Assembly (NCBI GenBank): GCA_018242525.1
Contig: JAFEBS010000024.1
Span: 101,090 to 165,089 of the forward strand
Direction of reading: 5' to 3'
From: Planctomycetota bacterium
Lineage (GTDB): Bacteria; Planctomycetota; Planctomycetia; Planctomycetales; Planctomycetaceae
Length of the DNA stretch: 64,000 bases
Shown here in pieces: positions 8,214 through 16,970 of this stretch (the first letter of the stretch is position 1; each line of letters starts with the position of its first letter). A program made the translations under genes and the position numbers. The notes beneath the pieces were generated by a model. It was not told where the DNA came from. It worked only from the letters and a program-made list of their open reading frames with translations, and did no database searches.

Positions 8214-9935
8214 ATGAAGCGAACGCTGCTCCGTTCCTGGCTGGTCCGTTCTCTGCTGGTATTGATTGCGGGTGCGTCTGTGGCGAGCGTAGCCTCGGCC
8301 CAATTGAGGCCGGACGAGGTCCAGGACCTGACCCTGTTGATCTCGCCGGACCGGCCGTGTGTCTGGCCGGTGGGGATGACGCAACATGTGGTGGTTCCCA
8401 GTCGCACGTTTGGCCCCGGTCCCTACCATCGGGATCTGATCGTGATCGACGAACATACCGGAACCCAGTGGGACGCACCGGCTCACTTTGTCCCACCGCC
8501 GAATTCGGGATTGCCGGGTGCCGGGCCCAATGGCTTGATCACGGGTGAAAAAGTTCCCGCGTGGCAATTCTGTGGCGAAGCGTGTGTCATCGACATTCGC
8601 CAGCATATTGACGAAGCCCCGGATGGCGAAAGCTACCTGATTCGCCCTGAAACCGTGTATGCCTGGGAAAAACAGAACCGCCCGCTGAAGTTCGGGGATG
8701 TGGTCCTGTTCCGCAGCGAGTATTCCGACAAGTACTACAAGCCATTCCCGGCGGGGGAACGATTCGTCACCACGGCACTGCGCAAGGAAACCCCTGGATG
8801 GCCGGCGCCGACTCCTGAAACGATGGCCTATCTGGGTGAAAAGGGTGTGATGACGCTGGGGTTGGATGGTGCCAGCATGGGGCCGATCCCGAATCTGGCC
8901 GTCGCCACTCACCAGGCGGGAGGCAAACTGGGAATGATCTGGACGGAATGCTCGACGAATCTCGGATCACTCCCCACAACCGGTGCCTTCACGGCGTTGC
9001 TGGTCGCCAAGCATGCGGGGGGCTCGGGGGGAGAATGCCGGGGGATCGGCATCACCGAGCCGAAACTCGCCGCCCGCCTGAATGAGAGCGCCCGCCATAA
9101 GCGAGTGGCCGATCTGTCGGTGACGCTGGACGAAGACTTTCCCGTCACCTGGCCCGGATATGGCCCCGGCGATGAAGCCAGTCGCTACGTGGCCAAGACA
9201 CTGAACGCCTTCAGCAAGGCGCGCGGCCCCTACTTCGCCAAGACCCATCTGCTGGATGGCCAAGCCGGTACGCATGTCGTCCTGCCCAGTTATTCACTGC
9301 CTCCCGAAGGCTTTGACAACGCGCGGTATTCGGCCGATGTCCAGGCGTCGCTCAAGAAGTACGAAGGCAAGTACGGCGCACGTGCCCATAGTGCAATGAC
9401 CGCTGCTCAGGCACCGCTCCATCAGATGATGGGGGAAGCCCATGTCGTTGATATCCGGAAGCTCGTTGGATCGACGAAGGCGGGTGACTGGCCCGCCTCG
9501 CCAGCCATCACGGCGGAACTGCTGAAGCAGCACGATGCCTCTCGTCCGTTCAAGCCGGGGGAGGTGGTGATTTTCTATTCGGGGTACTCAGATCAGCATT
9601 TCAAGCCGTTACCGGAAGCTCCAGAGCTGGATGGACTGTTTGCGGCTCCGCTGGCGGGCAAGGCAGAAGGGTGGCCAGCCCCGACTGCCGAAGCGATCGC
9701 CTTCCTGGCGGACAAGGGAATCCGCTGCATCGGGACAGACGGCCCGACGCTCGGGGGAGTTGATCGTGAAAACGCCCTGATGGTCTATTGGCTGGCGGCC
9801 AGCAAGGGGATCCTGCCGGTCGAATTCCTGACGAATGTCGGTGCGATTGACGGCAAGGCGGCATACTTCCTGTTCGCCCCGATCAAGATCCAGGGGACGC
9901 GCGGCGGATATGGCCGGGCGCTGGCACTGTACTGA
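8214..9935 (+). CDS. Secreted tandem cyclase-family (kynurenine formamidase-like) hydrolase
   Basis: A signal peptide (MKRTLLRSWLVRSLLVLIAGASVASVASA) is followed by two cyclase-family domains, each about 250 residues. Domain 1 has the metal-binding motif as HTGTQWDAPAH (81-91), the GTQ variant of HxGTHxDxPxH. Domain 2 has a degraded counterpart, QAGTHVVLPSY near residue 350, which has lost the first His, the Asp and the last His. So the first domain is probably catalytic and the second structural. Members hydrolyse cyclic amides, formamides or lactone-like substrates in a Mn/Zn-dependent way. Export puts it outside the cytoplasm, so it may prepare a substrate for uptake. Start at ATG 8214 because it opens the signal peptide. 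Confidence 0.83.
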   Translation: MKRTLLRSWLVRSLLVLIAGASVASVASAQLRPDEVQDLTLLISPDRPCVWPVGMTQHVVVPSRTFGPGPYHRDLIVIDEHTGTQWDAPAHFVPPPNSGLPGAGPNGLITGEKVPAWQFCGEACVIDIRQHIDEAPDGESYLIRPETVYAWEKQNRPLKFGDVVLFRSEYSDKYYKPFPAGERFVTTALRKETPGWPAPTPETMAYLGEKGVMTLGLDGASMGPIPNLAVATHQAGGKLGMIWTECSTNLGSLPTTGAFTALLVAKHAGGSGGECRGIGITEPKLAARLNESARHKRVADLSVTLDEDFPVTWPGYGPGDEASRYVAKTLNAFSKARGPYFAKTHLLDGQAGTHVVLPSYSLPPEGFDNARYSADVQASLKKYEGKYGARAHSAMTAAQAPLHQMMGEAHVVDIRKLVGSTKAGDWPASPAITAELLKQHDASRPFKPGEVVIFYSGYSDQHFKPLPEAPELDGLFAAPLAGKAEGWPAPTAEAIAFLADKGIRCIGTDGPTLGGVDRENALMVYWLAASKGILPVEFLTNVGAIDGKAAYFLFAPIKIQGTRGGYGRALALY

Positions 9936-9997
9936 GTTTCGATCGCGCTGATCGTGCGTGAACCCGCAGAACCGTCGCTCCCTTCGTCAGGCCTGAA

Positions 9998-11569
9998 ATG
10001 TCCACATCCACAACATCCAACGGAATCCCCCCCTGGGACGTCGCCGAACTGCCCGAGCCCAAACCGCTGGGACTGCGCAACTGGGCCAGCTTTATCGGTC
10101 CCGGCATCGTCATGATGGGGATCCAGATCGGCGGCGGCGAGTGGCTGATGGGGCCTTCCATCACCGCCAAGTACGGCGGCGGGCTGATGTGGCTGGCGAC
10201 CATCGCCATCATCGCCCAGGTCTTCTACAACATCGAATGCGGCCGTTACGCGCTGTACTGCGGCGAGCCGATTTTCACCGGGTTCATGCGGTGTGCGCCG
10301 GGACCTGGATTCTGGATCAGCGTGATGGTGGTCATGAACGCGGCATCGCTGATCCCGGGACTGTCGTCCCACGGTGCGACCATGATCGCCTCCATCTACC
10401 TGGATCGGCCCCCGACAACGGCCGACAGTTGGTTGATCGATCCGTTGGCCTATGGATGCTTGTTCGCGGTCGCCCTGCCGGTGTTGATCGGCGGCAAAGT
10501 CTACAACATGTTGCAGGCAGTCATGACGGCGAAGGTTGTGATCGTGCTGGGGTTCTGCCTGATCATGGGAGTCACCTGCGTCAGCTATACCAGTTGGTGG
10601 AATGTCTTCAGCGGATTCGTCAAGTTCGGCAACGTGCCGGTCGAGAACGCCGAGGGTAAAGAGGTTGTCGTGAACGCGATCAGTCATCGGCTGGAAACCG
10701 GCGAATGGCCGTTGGTTTCCGTCGCCAGCATTGTCATGCTGGGATCGTTCGCTGGTTACGCGGGGGGCGGAGGCCTGTCCAATTCCACCTACAGCAACTT
10801 TGTCCGGGACAAGGGATGGGGGATGGGGATGCAGGTGGGAGCCATTCCCAGCGCCGTCAGCGGCCGGAATGTCTCGCTCAGTCACGTCGGTAAGATCTTT
10901 GACTTGACGACGGACAACCTGAGGCGCTGGAAAGGGTGGTGGAAATACATCCTGACGGATCAGGTGCTGGTCTGGGCGCCGGGATGTTTCATGGGGATGG
11001 CGTTGCCCGCCCTGCTGTCGATGCAGTTCGCACAGTATTCCACGATCCCGGAAAACACCCAGGTGGCCCAGGCGATCATCACGTCCGATGGAATTCGCCA
11101 CGCAGCCATGTTCCCGCCGGTGATCGCCAAGGTGCTGTGGATCATCGCTCTCTTCACCGGGATGATGGTGATGCTGCCGAGCCAGATGGCGATTGTCGAT
11201 GACTTCAGCCGCCGCTGGACCGATGCCATCTGGACTGCGAATACACGCGTCCGCCGCACGATGAAGCCGCATCAGGTCAAGTGGATCTACTATTCGATCC
11301 TGGGGGCCTATGTGTTGTGGTCGTTCCTGTTTGCCTACCTGTTTCGTTCGGCTCCACGACTGATGACCGACATCATCGCCAACCTGAATAACGTCGCCCT
11401 GGGATTGACCAGCTTCCAACTGCTGTGGATCAACCATACGCTGATCCCCAAGGTGCTGCGACCGCGCTGGTATCACACGTCAGGAGTGGTCATGTGCGGA
11501 CTGTTTTACCTGGGCTTGTCGATATTGGTGTTTGTCTTCAAGATCTGGCCAATGATGGCGGCGAACTGA
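9998..11569 (+). CDS. Nramp-like (APC superfamily) transporter lacking the metal-site motifs
   Basis: A 523-residue integral membrane protein with about eleven to twelve hydrophobic segments, resembling the Nramp group from GPGIVMMGIQIGGGEW (helix 1) onward. True Nramp carriers have DPGN in helix 1 and MPH in helix 6, which bind Mn/Fe. Here helix 1 reads GGGE and the helix 6 region reads GGGGLSNSTYSNF, so neither ligand set is present. It is therefore unlikely to be an ordinary manganese importer, although automatic annotation would call it one. Given its place between a secreted hydrolase and oxidative enzymes, transport of an organic substrate or a different cation is possible (inference). 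Confidence 0.75.
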   Translation: MSTSTTSNGIPPWDVAELPEPKPLGLRNWASFIGPGIVMMGIQIGGGEWLMGPSITAKYGGGLMWLATIAIIAQVFYNIECGRYALYCGEPIFTGFMRCAPGPGFWISVMVVMNAASLIPGLSSHGATMIASIYLDRPPTTADSWLIDPLAYGCLFAVALPVLIGGKVYNMLQAVMTAKVVIVLGFCLIMGVTCVSYTSWWNVFSGFVKFGNVPVENAEGKEVVVNAISHRLETGEWPLVSVASIVMLGSFAGYAGGGGLSNSTYSNFVRDKGWGMGMQVGAIPSAVSGRNVSLSHVGKIFDLTTDNLRRWKGWWKYILTDQVLVWAPGCFMGMALPALLSMQFAQYSTIPENTQVAQAIITSDGIRHAAMFPPVIAKVLWIIALFTGMMVMLPSQMAIVDDFSRRWTDAIWTANTRVRRTMKPHQVKWIYYSILGAYVLWSFLFAYLFRSAPRLMTDIIANLNNVALGLTSFQLLWINHTLIPKVLRPRWYHTSGVVMCGLFYLGLSILVFVFKIWPMMAAN

Positions 11570-11589
11570 TTTCTCGGGCGAGGATGACC

Positions 11590-12426
11590 ATGAATCTGTT
11601 TGATCTTTCCGGCCGAGTGGCCGTGGTGTCCGGGGCTGCCCAGGGTTTGGGACAGGCCACGGCCCTGGCATTGGCGGACGCAGGCTCGGATCTGATGCTG
11701 GTGGATCGGAATCTGGACGGTGCGAACGCCACGGCCGAAGACGTGCGCCGCATGGGACGCAAGGCGATCGCGGTCAACTGCAATGTTTCCGATCCGATGG
11801 CGATTGCCGAACTGTTCCGCCAGGTCGATGCGGAGTTTGGTCGAGTCGATTTCCTGGGGAACATCGCCGGAGACGGGCATCTGGCCAGACCCGAGGATCT
11901 GACGATCGAAGACTTGCATCGAGTCCTGCAGAATCTGGTCGTCGGACGGTTTTCGATGTGCCAGGAAGCGGGACGACGGATGCTTGCTCAGGGCCGGGGT
12001 TCGATCATGAACATCGGATCGCTGGCCAGTTCCACGGCGCTGGGACGCGGGCACATTGCCTACAGCATGGCGATGGGGGCCGTCATCCAGATGACTCGCG
12101 AATTGAGCACCGAATGGAGTTATCGCGGGGTGCGTGTCAATGCCGTCACTCCCGCCCAAGTCACCAATCCCAGCCTGACCGCCCGGATGGAACAGGATCC
12201 GACTTTGGAAGGTCGGTTCCTGAAGGGGATCCCCGCCGGTCGTCTGGGACAACCGAAAGACATCATGGGGCTGGCGGTCCTGCTGGCGTCCGACGCTTCT
12301 GAATGGATCACGGGAGCAATCATTCCCATGGATGGCGGCAATCTGGCGATGAACGCCGGTGGTACGCCGGGACATCAGCAAGCCACTGTACAAACCTTTC
12401 GTGCAGAATCGGAAAGAAACAAGTAA
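11590..12426 (+). CDS. SDR-family oxidoreductase with altered active site
   Basis: Short-chain dehydrogenase fold, 278 residues. The cofactor motif is SGAAQGLGQATA near residue 13, then the NIAG element (GNIAGDGH) and a serine in NIGSLASS. The active-site motif, YxxxK in the family, reads YSMAM (codons at 12061-12075), so the catalytic lysine is methionine. The C-terminal part (ASDASEWITGAIIPMDGG) is intact, so the gene is not decaying. It may be non-catalytic or use a different proton relay. I prefer ATG 11590 to 11584 because GAGG at 11580-11583 is properly spaced only for the former. Its stop overlaps the next start by one base (TAATG), implying coupling to the E1 gene. Confidence 0.85.
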   Translation: MNLFDLSGRVAVVSGAAQGLGQATALALADAGSDLMLVDRNLDGANATAEDVRRMGRKAIAVNCNVSDPMAIAELFRQVDAEFGRVDFLGNIAGDGHLARPEDLTIEDLHRVLQNLVVGRFSMCQEAGRRMLAQGRGSIMNIGSLASSTALGRGHIAYSMAMGAVIQMTRELSTEWSYRGVRVNAVTPAQVTNPSLTARMEQDPTLEGRFLKGIPAGRLGQPKDIMGLAVLLASDASEWITGAIIPMDGGNLAMNAGGTPGHQQATVQTFRAESERNK

Positions 12427-14417
12427 TGCCTGTTGAGACATCTCTGCCAGCCCGGTCCGTGGTTCTGTCGTTGTACCGGACCATGCAAATCATCCGTCAG
12501 ACTGAAGAAGAATTGGCGCGGTGCCACCAGCGCGGCCTGATCCACGGCGCGTGTCACACCTATGTCGGTGAAGAAGCGATCGCCAGCGGAGTGGCGGCTC
12601 ACTTACGTCGCGAGGATGTCGTTTTCAGCACGCATCGCGGCCACGGACATGCCCTCGCCAAGGGGATGCCGCCCAAAGAACTGATGGCCGAACTGTTCGG
12701 ACGCCAGACGGGCTGTTCACGCGGCCGCGGGGGCAGCATGCATTTGTTCTCACCAGAAGTCGGCATGATGGGGACCAGCGGGATCGTCGGCCCCTGCATC
12801 CTGCAGGCGTGTGGCGGAGGTTACAGCTTTAAGCTGATGAAGACAGACAACGTTGCCGTGGCGTTTTTCGGAGATGGCGCGACCAACAACGGAGCATTTC
12901 ATGAAGGCCTGAACATGGCCAGCATCTGGAAACTGCCCGTACTGTTCATCTGCGAAAACAACCAGTTTGCGACGGAAGTTCCGTTTTCCTATGCGGCGGG
13001 AAACCCCGATGTCGGCAGTCGCGGTGCGGCTTACGGCATGCCGGGATTTACGCTCGATGGCAACGACGTCCTGGAAATCCACCGAGTGGCCGGTGAGGCC
13101 GTTCAGAGAGCTCGCACGGGCGGCGGACCGACGCTGATCGAATGCAAGACATATCGCACGCGGGCGCATGCCGAAGGGATGGGCGACTTTACCTATCGCA
13201 CGCGTGAGGACGTGGAAGAGTGGAAACAGAAATGCCCGATCAACCGCCTGCGGCGGACGGCAGTGGAATCCAGCCAGGCCAGCGCCGCCGACTTTGATGC
13301 GGTCGAAAGCGAAATCACCACCCTGGTGAAGGATGCCCGCGATTTCGCGGAGGCCAGTCCATGGCCGACGGCGGAGTCGGCTTCGCGGAATGTCTACTCC
13401 GAAGGGGCGGCAGCGGCGATCGCGGCCCCGCCTCCTGCCACTCGCAGCATCACATTCACTCAGGCAACCCATGAAGCCCTCGCGGAAGAAATGAAAGCCA
13501 ATCCGCTGATCTTCGTCATGGGTGAAGGGATCGGAATTCGCGGCGGCAATTTCAAAACAACGGCAGGCCTGTACGATCTCTATGGCCCCGAGCGGTTGTG
13601 CGACACTCCCATCTGCGAACGCGGCTTCGTCGGTTTGGCCTGTGGTGCCGGGATGACGGGGACCCGGCCAGTCATCGACTTCATGTTTGCGGACTTCGTG
13701 CTCGATTCCGTGGGCGAAATCATCAACCAGATCGCCAAGATGCAATACATGAGCAGCGGCCGCTTGAAAATGCCTGTACTGCTGCGAGGCTGCATCGGCA
13801 TCGGCCACTCAGCCGCCACGCACCATTCGGGCAACTATTATGGCATGTACGCTCAAGTCCCCGGCCTGCGCGTCGTCGTGCCGTCCACGGCCGCGGACGC
13901 CAAGGGACTGCTGAAGCACGCCCTGCGGTGTGACGATCCCGTGCTGTTCCTGGAGCATCGCGAAATCCTGTCGATCAAGGGGCCGGTGCCAGACGGAGAC
14001 TATGAGATCGAATTCGGCAAGGCCGCGATCGTTCGCCCGGGAACCGACGTGACCGTGGTTGCTCTGGCTCGGATGGTGCATCTGACGCTGTCGGTGTGTG
14101 ACGACCTGCAGAAGTCCGGCATCTCGGTGGAACTGGTCGACCCGAGAACGGTGTCGCCGCTGGATGTCGACACGATTCTGCAATCGGTTCACAAGACCGG
14201 TCGACTGCTGATCGTGGACGAGGCCTTCGGCCCCTGCAGCATCGCCAGTGAAGTTTCAGCGCAGGTCGCGGACCGGGGGTTCAACGATCTGGATGCCCCG
14301 ATCAAGCGAATCAACGGCGCGTTTACGCCAACTCCCTACAGCCCGACATTGGAAAAGGTCGTCATCCCTCAACCGGAAGATATCGCCCGGGCAATCCGCG
14401 AACTGATGGCCGAATAG
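12426..14417 (+). CDS. 2-oxoacid dehydrogenase E1, alpha and beta fused
   Basis: Thiamine-diphosphate-dependent decarboxylase component of a pyruvate, acetoin or branched-chain 2-oxoacid dehydrogenase complex. In 663 residues it holds an alpha part (about 10-325) with the ThDP motif GDGATNN at 149-155 and ENN near 177-179, and a beta part (about 342-663) beginning SITFTQATHEALAEEM and including GMTGTRPVIDFMFADF. The parts are normally separate genes (pdhA/pdhB, acoA/acoB); here a linker of about 20 Ala/Pro-rich residues joins them. Followed after 69 bases by the matching E2 gene; no E3 (lipoamide dehydrogenase) lies in the window. Substrate uncertain. Confidence 0.9.
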   Translation: MPVETSLPARSVVLSLYRTMQIIRQTEEELARCHQRGLIHGACHTYVGEEAIASGVAAHLRREDVVFSTHRGHGHALAKGMPPKELMAELFGRQTGCSRGRGGSMHLFSPEVGMMGTSGIVGPCILQACGGGYSFKLMKTDNVAVAFFGDGATNNGAFHEGLNMASIWKLPVLFICENNQFATEVPFSYAAGNPDVGSRGAAYGMPGFTLDGNDVLEIHRVAGEAVQRARTGGGPTLIECKTYRTRAHAEGMGDFTYRTREDVEEWKQKCPINRLRRTAVESSQASAADFDAVESEITTLVKDARDFAEASPWPTAESASRNVYSEGAAAAIAAPPPATRSITFTQATHEALAEEMKANPLIFVMGEGIGIRGGNFKTTAGLYDLYGPERLCDTPICERGFVGLACGAGMTGTRPVIDFMFADFVLDSVGEIINQIAKMQYMSSGRLKMPVLLRGCIGIGHSAATHHSGNYYGMYAQVPGLRVVVPSTAADAKGLLKHALRCDDPVLFLEHREILSIKGPVPDGDYEIEFGKAAIVRPGTDVTVVALARMVHLTLSVCDDLQKSGISVELVDPRTVSPLDVDTILQSVHKTGRLLIVDEAFGPCSIASEVSAQVADRGFNDLDAPIKRINGAFTPTPYSPTLEKVVIPQPEDIARAIRELMAE

Positions 14418-14486
14418 TCTCCTGGATACTGTCCCCTCTCGGGGAATCGCCTCGAACGAGATCAACAACCGCCGCTGGAGTCCCGC

Positions 14487-15803
14487 ATGGCCTTTGAGAT
14501 CACAATTCCGCGACTCGGTTGGTCGATGGAAGAAGGTACGTTTGTACGCTGGCTGAAAAAAGACGGCGATGTCGTCAAACCCGGGGACGCGGTGTTTGAA
14601 CTTGAAGGCGAAAAGGCGGCTCAGGACATCGAAGCGGTCGATGGTGGGATCCTCAGGATACCTGCCACGGCCCCGCAGCCGGGAACGGTGGTGGCCGTTG
14701 GAGCGATCATCGGATATCTCGTAGGCGATGGTGAACAGATCCCCGGACCTGCGGGCGCTTCGGCACCTGTGCAGACCGCACCTGTTGTCGCCGCGCCAGC
14801 GCCCGCCCCGGCCGCAGCCCCATCCGTCCGCCGAATGGCTCGCGAACTGGGTTTAAATCTCGCCGACGTCACGGGAAGTGGCCCGGCCGGGCGGATTACC
14901 GCCGCAGACCTGCGTCCCGCCAGGCCCGCGGCGGAAGCACTTGTCAGCGTCCGTTCCCGTATTGCCAGTCCGCGAGCACGACGGCTTGCCCGCGAACTGG
15001 GAGTTGACTGGACACGACTACCGGGCAGTGGGCGGGGCGGTCGGGTGCGGGCACAGGATATCATGTCCGCGACTCCGGCAACCGGCGCTGCCACGACAGC
15101 ATCGGTCACGGTCCCCGGCGCAACGATTCCCATCAGTCGGCACCGGCGAACGATTGCCGATCGGATGACCTACAGTCGACAAAACACGGCCCCGGTGACT
15201 CTGACGACGCGAATCGATGCCACGAATCTCGTCAGCCTGCGGCAACAATTCAAAGCCGCGGGAGGCGACGTCGTTCCCTCATTTTCCGACATCGTGATCA
15301 AGCTGGTTTCGATGGCGCTGGAAAAACAACCGCTGATGATGGCTCAATGGGCCGGTGAACAGTTGGTGATTCCAGAACAGATCAGTATCGGGATGGCCGT
15401 CGATACTGATGCGGGACTGCTGGTCCCGGTCGTGCGCGATGTTCCCTCGTTGTCGCTGATGGATCTGTCCGTCGCGTCCGGAGACCTGATCGCCCGGGCG
15501 CGAACCGGTCAACTGAAGGCCGGCGATATGCAGGGGGGCGTCTTCACCGTGACGAATCTGGGAGCGTTCGGCATCGATGCGTTCACACCGATCATCAATT
15601 GCCCCGAGGCGGCGATCCTGGGACTCGGTCGAATCCGTCGCGAACCGGCCGTCGTCGACAATCAGATCGTTCCCCGCGACCAGATGAGCCTGAGTCTGAC
15701 ATTTGATCACCGCCTGATCGACGGTGCGCCAGCCGCACGATTCCTGCAGACGATCAGCCAGGCCCTGGAAACGCCGTCCGCCTGGCTGTTGAGCAGCCCC
15801 TGA
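14487..15803 (+). CDS. Dihydrolipoamide acyltransferase (E2) with two peripheral-subunit-binding domains
   Basis: E2 core of the complex whose fused E1 lies just upstream. Order of domains: lipoyl domain 1-80, with the lipoylated lysine at K43 in ELEGEKAAQDIE (usual form DKA); an Ala/Pro linker; two copies of the E1/E3-binding domain at about 112-143 (VRRMARELGLNLADVTGSG) and 161-192 (PRARRLARELGVDWTRLPG); and the acyltransferase domain from about 210, ending with the active-site signature DHRLIDGA (407-414; H408, D412). Most E2 proteins have one binding domain, so the duplication is unusual. The N-terminal GWSMEEG matches acetoin or pyruvate E2 proteins of the AcoC type. Confidence 0.9.
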   Translation: MAFEITIPRLGWSMEEGTFVRWLKKDGDVVKPGDAVFELEGEKAAQDIEAVDGGILRIPATAPQPGTVVAVGAIIGYLVGDGEQIPGPAGASAPVQTAPVVAAPAPAPAAAPSVRRMARELGLNLADVTGSGPAGRITAADLRPARPAAEALVSVRSRIASPRARRLARELGVDWTRLPGSGRGGRVRAQDIMSATPATGAATTASVTVPGATIPISRHRRTIADRMTYSRQNTAPVTLTTRIDATNLVSLRQQFKAAGGDVVPSFSDIVIKLVSMALEKQPLMMAQWAGEQLVIPEQISIGMAVDTDAGLLVPVVRDVPSLSLMDLSVASGDLIARARTGQLKAGDMQGGVFTVTNLGAFGIDAFTPIINCPEAAILGLGRIRREPAVVDNQIVPRDQMSLSLTFDHRLIDGAPAARFLQTISQALETPSAWLLSSP

Positions 15804-15864
15804 GCGATTCTTGCTCCGCAGGGGGCCTGTTCGGCTTTTTCCCCGAAGGGGAAGAATCGCATGT

Positions 15865-15889
15865 CACAGGGTGCGCTTCGCACCCTGTG
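15865..15889. terminator. Perfect 11-bp hairpin between convergent genes
   Basis: CACAGGGTGCG and CGCACCCTGTG flank a three-base loop. It lies between the E2 gene (ending 15803) and the minus-strand ADP-ribosylglycohydrolase gene (ending 15902). A second, smaller hairpin TTCCCC-GAA-GGGGAA sits at 15839-15853. Neither has a clear T-run, so termination is inferred from position and stability. It could equally be a stabilising mRNA end. Confidence 0.5.
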
Positions 15890-15901
15890 AAGCTGACGCA
15901 A

Positions 15902-16807
15902 TCATTTCAAGCGTTCGCGATTCTTCCGCCATTCGGCTGGAATCCCGGATTCACCGTGCGACAGGGCGACGATGCCGCCAATGATCGCGCAGTTGGTATC
16001 AATATCGCCGTGCACTCGAATTGCAGTCCAGATCGCTTCGGGATAGTTGTCCAAGTGTGCGGCCGCCACCCACAGGCAGAACGGAACCGTGTCCGCGGAT
16101 GTGATATTCGAACCGTCCCCCAGCTCTTTGGCCGCGTCGAATTCCCACTCATCGAGCGGGATCGTCAAGGCGAGTTCGATGCCTCGGCGGGTGGCACCAC
16201 GAGGAGTCAGATCCAGGGCTGCCCGTAACAGATCCGTTCTTGGCAATTTCCTGCCCGATTGATCCCAGTTCCAGGCCCACGCCGCCGCGACAGAGACGGC
16301 AATCGCGCCGGCTTGTCCGTCCGCGTGCGCATGAGTCACTTCGGCCGACAGTGCCGCCTGCGAAACCACCTGAGACAAATCGTCGGCGAAATAGGCACCG
16401 ACCGGTGCGGCCCTCATTGCACCGCCATTGCCATATGATCCCGCTCCATTGAACAGTTCGCGGGTTCTGACGCACCAGTCACCACCGCGATGAATGTCAT
16501 GCAATAGTTCGTGCTGCGCAGGGCCGTAACCGCGGTCCTGGTCATCCATATACCGGCGGGCGAAAACCCGAGCCAGATCGTCCTGATCGATTTGACCATG
16601 TCGCTCCAGAACCTCCAGGATTCCCAGCGCCATCGCCGTGTCATCGGTCCAGCGCCATCGTCCGTCGGGAACAATCCGCTTCAGTAAACAGGCATCTCGA
16701 ATCCATGGCGAAAAGAAGCGTTCTCCGAGCGCATCGCCAATCGACAGACCTTCCAGAGAAAGACGGGCACGTCTCAATTGCACGGAAGCAGGCCCAGTGT
16801 CATTCAT
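15902..16807 (-). CDS. ADP-ribosylglycohydrolase (DraG/ARH) family protein
   Basis: Removes ADP-ribose from proteins or related substrates in a Mg-dependent reaction. Family motifs are visible: GDALGERF near residue 23, WTDDTAMALG near 50, the glycine-rich GNGGAMRAAPVG, HAHADGQAGAIAVA, and the C-terminal metal-binding segment GDIDTNCAIIGGIVAL (usual form GGDTDTxAAxxG). At 301 residues it is of normal length. The start is ATG 16807 (MNDTGP); the frame extends upstream to 16870 but without family sequence. It is the last of three minus-strand genes (ispE, spoVG, this). No DraT-type ADP-ribosyltransferase is seen nearby. Confidence 0.87.
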   Translation of the reverse strand: MNDTGPASVQLRRARLSLEGLSIGDALGERFFSPWIRDACLLKRIVPDGRWRWTDDTAMALGILEVLERHGQIDQDDLARVFARRYMDDQDRGYGPAQHELLHDIHRGGDWCVRTRELFNGAGSYGNGGAMRAAPVGAYFADDLSQVVSQAALSAEVTHAHADGQAGAIAVSVAAAWAWNWDQSGRKLPRTDLLRAALDLTPRGATRRGIELALTIPLDEWEFDAAKELGDGSNITSADTVPFCLWVAAAHLDNYPEAIWTAIRVHGDIDTNCAIIGGIVALSHGESGIPAEWRKNRERLK

Positions 16808-16970
16808 GTCATCGGTCCTGAGGATGGCAATCAATCGCGGGGATCTCAAACGGTGACGCCACCCGGACATTCCGTGGAATCACCCGCATTCCTCGCCATC
16901 CTACACCGCCTCCGGCGCGCCGCAATGATGGCAGTGCTTCAGCATGCCAGAACACTGCCGGTACCAGCGT

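Noticed and set aside
9785..11476. A 563-codon minus-strand open frame opposite the Nramp-like gene
   Set aside because: Rich in His, Gln, Asp and Arg with no hydrophobic core, as expected for an antisense frame; the plus-strand product is clearly a membrane protein.
12750..13808. A 352-codon minus-strand frame opposite the E1 gene
   Set aside because: Antisense shadow; E1 motifs on the plus strand are continuous.
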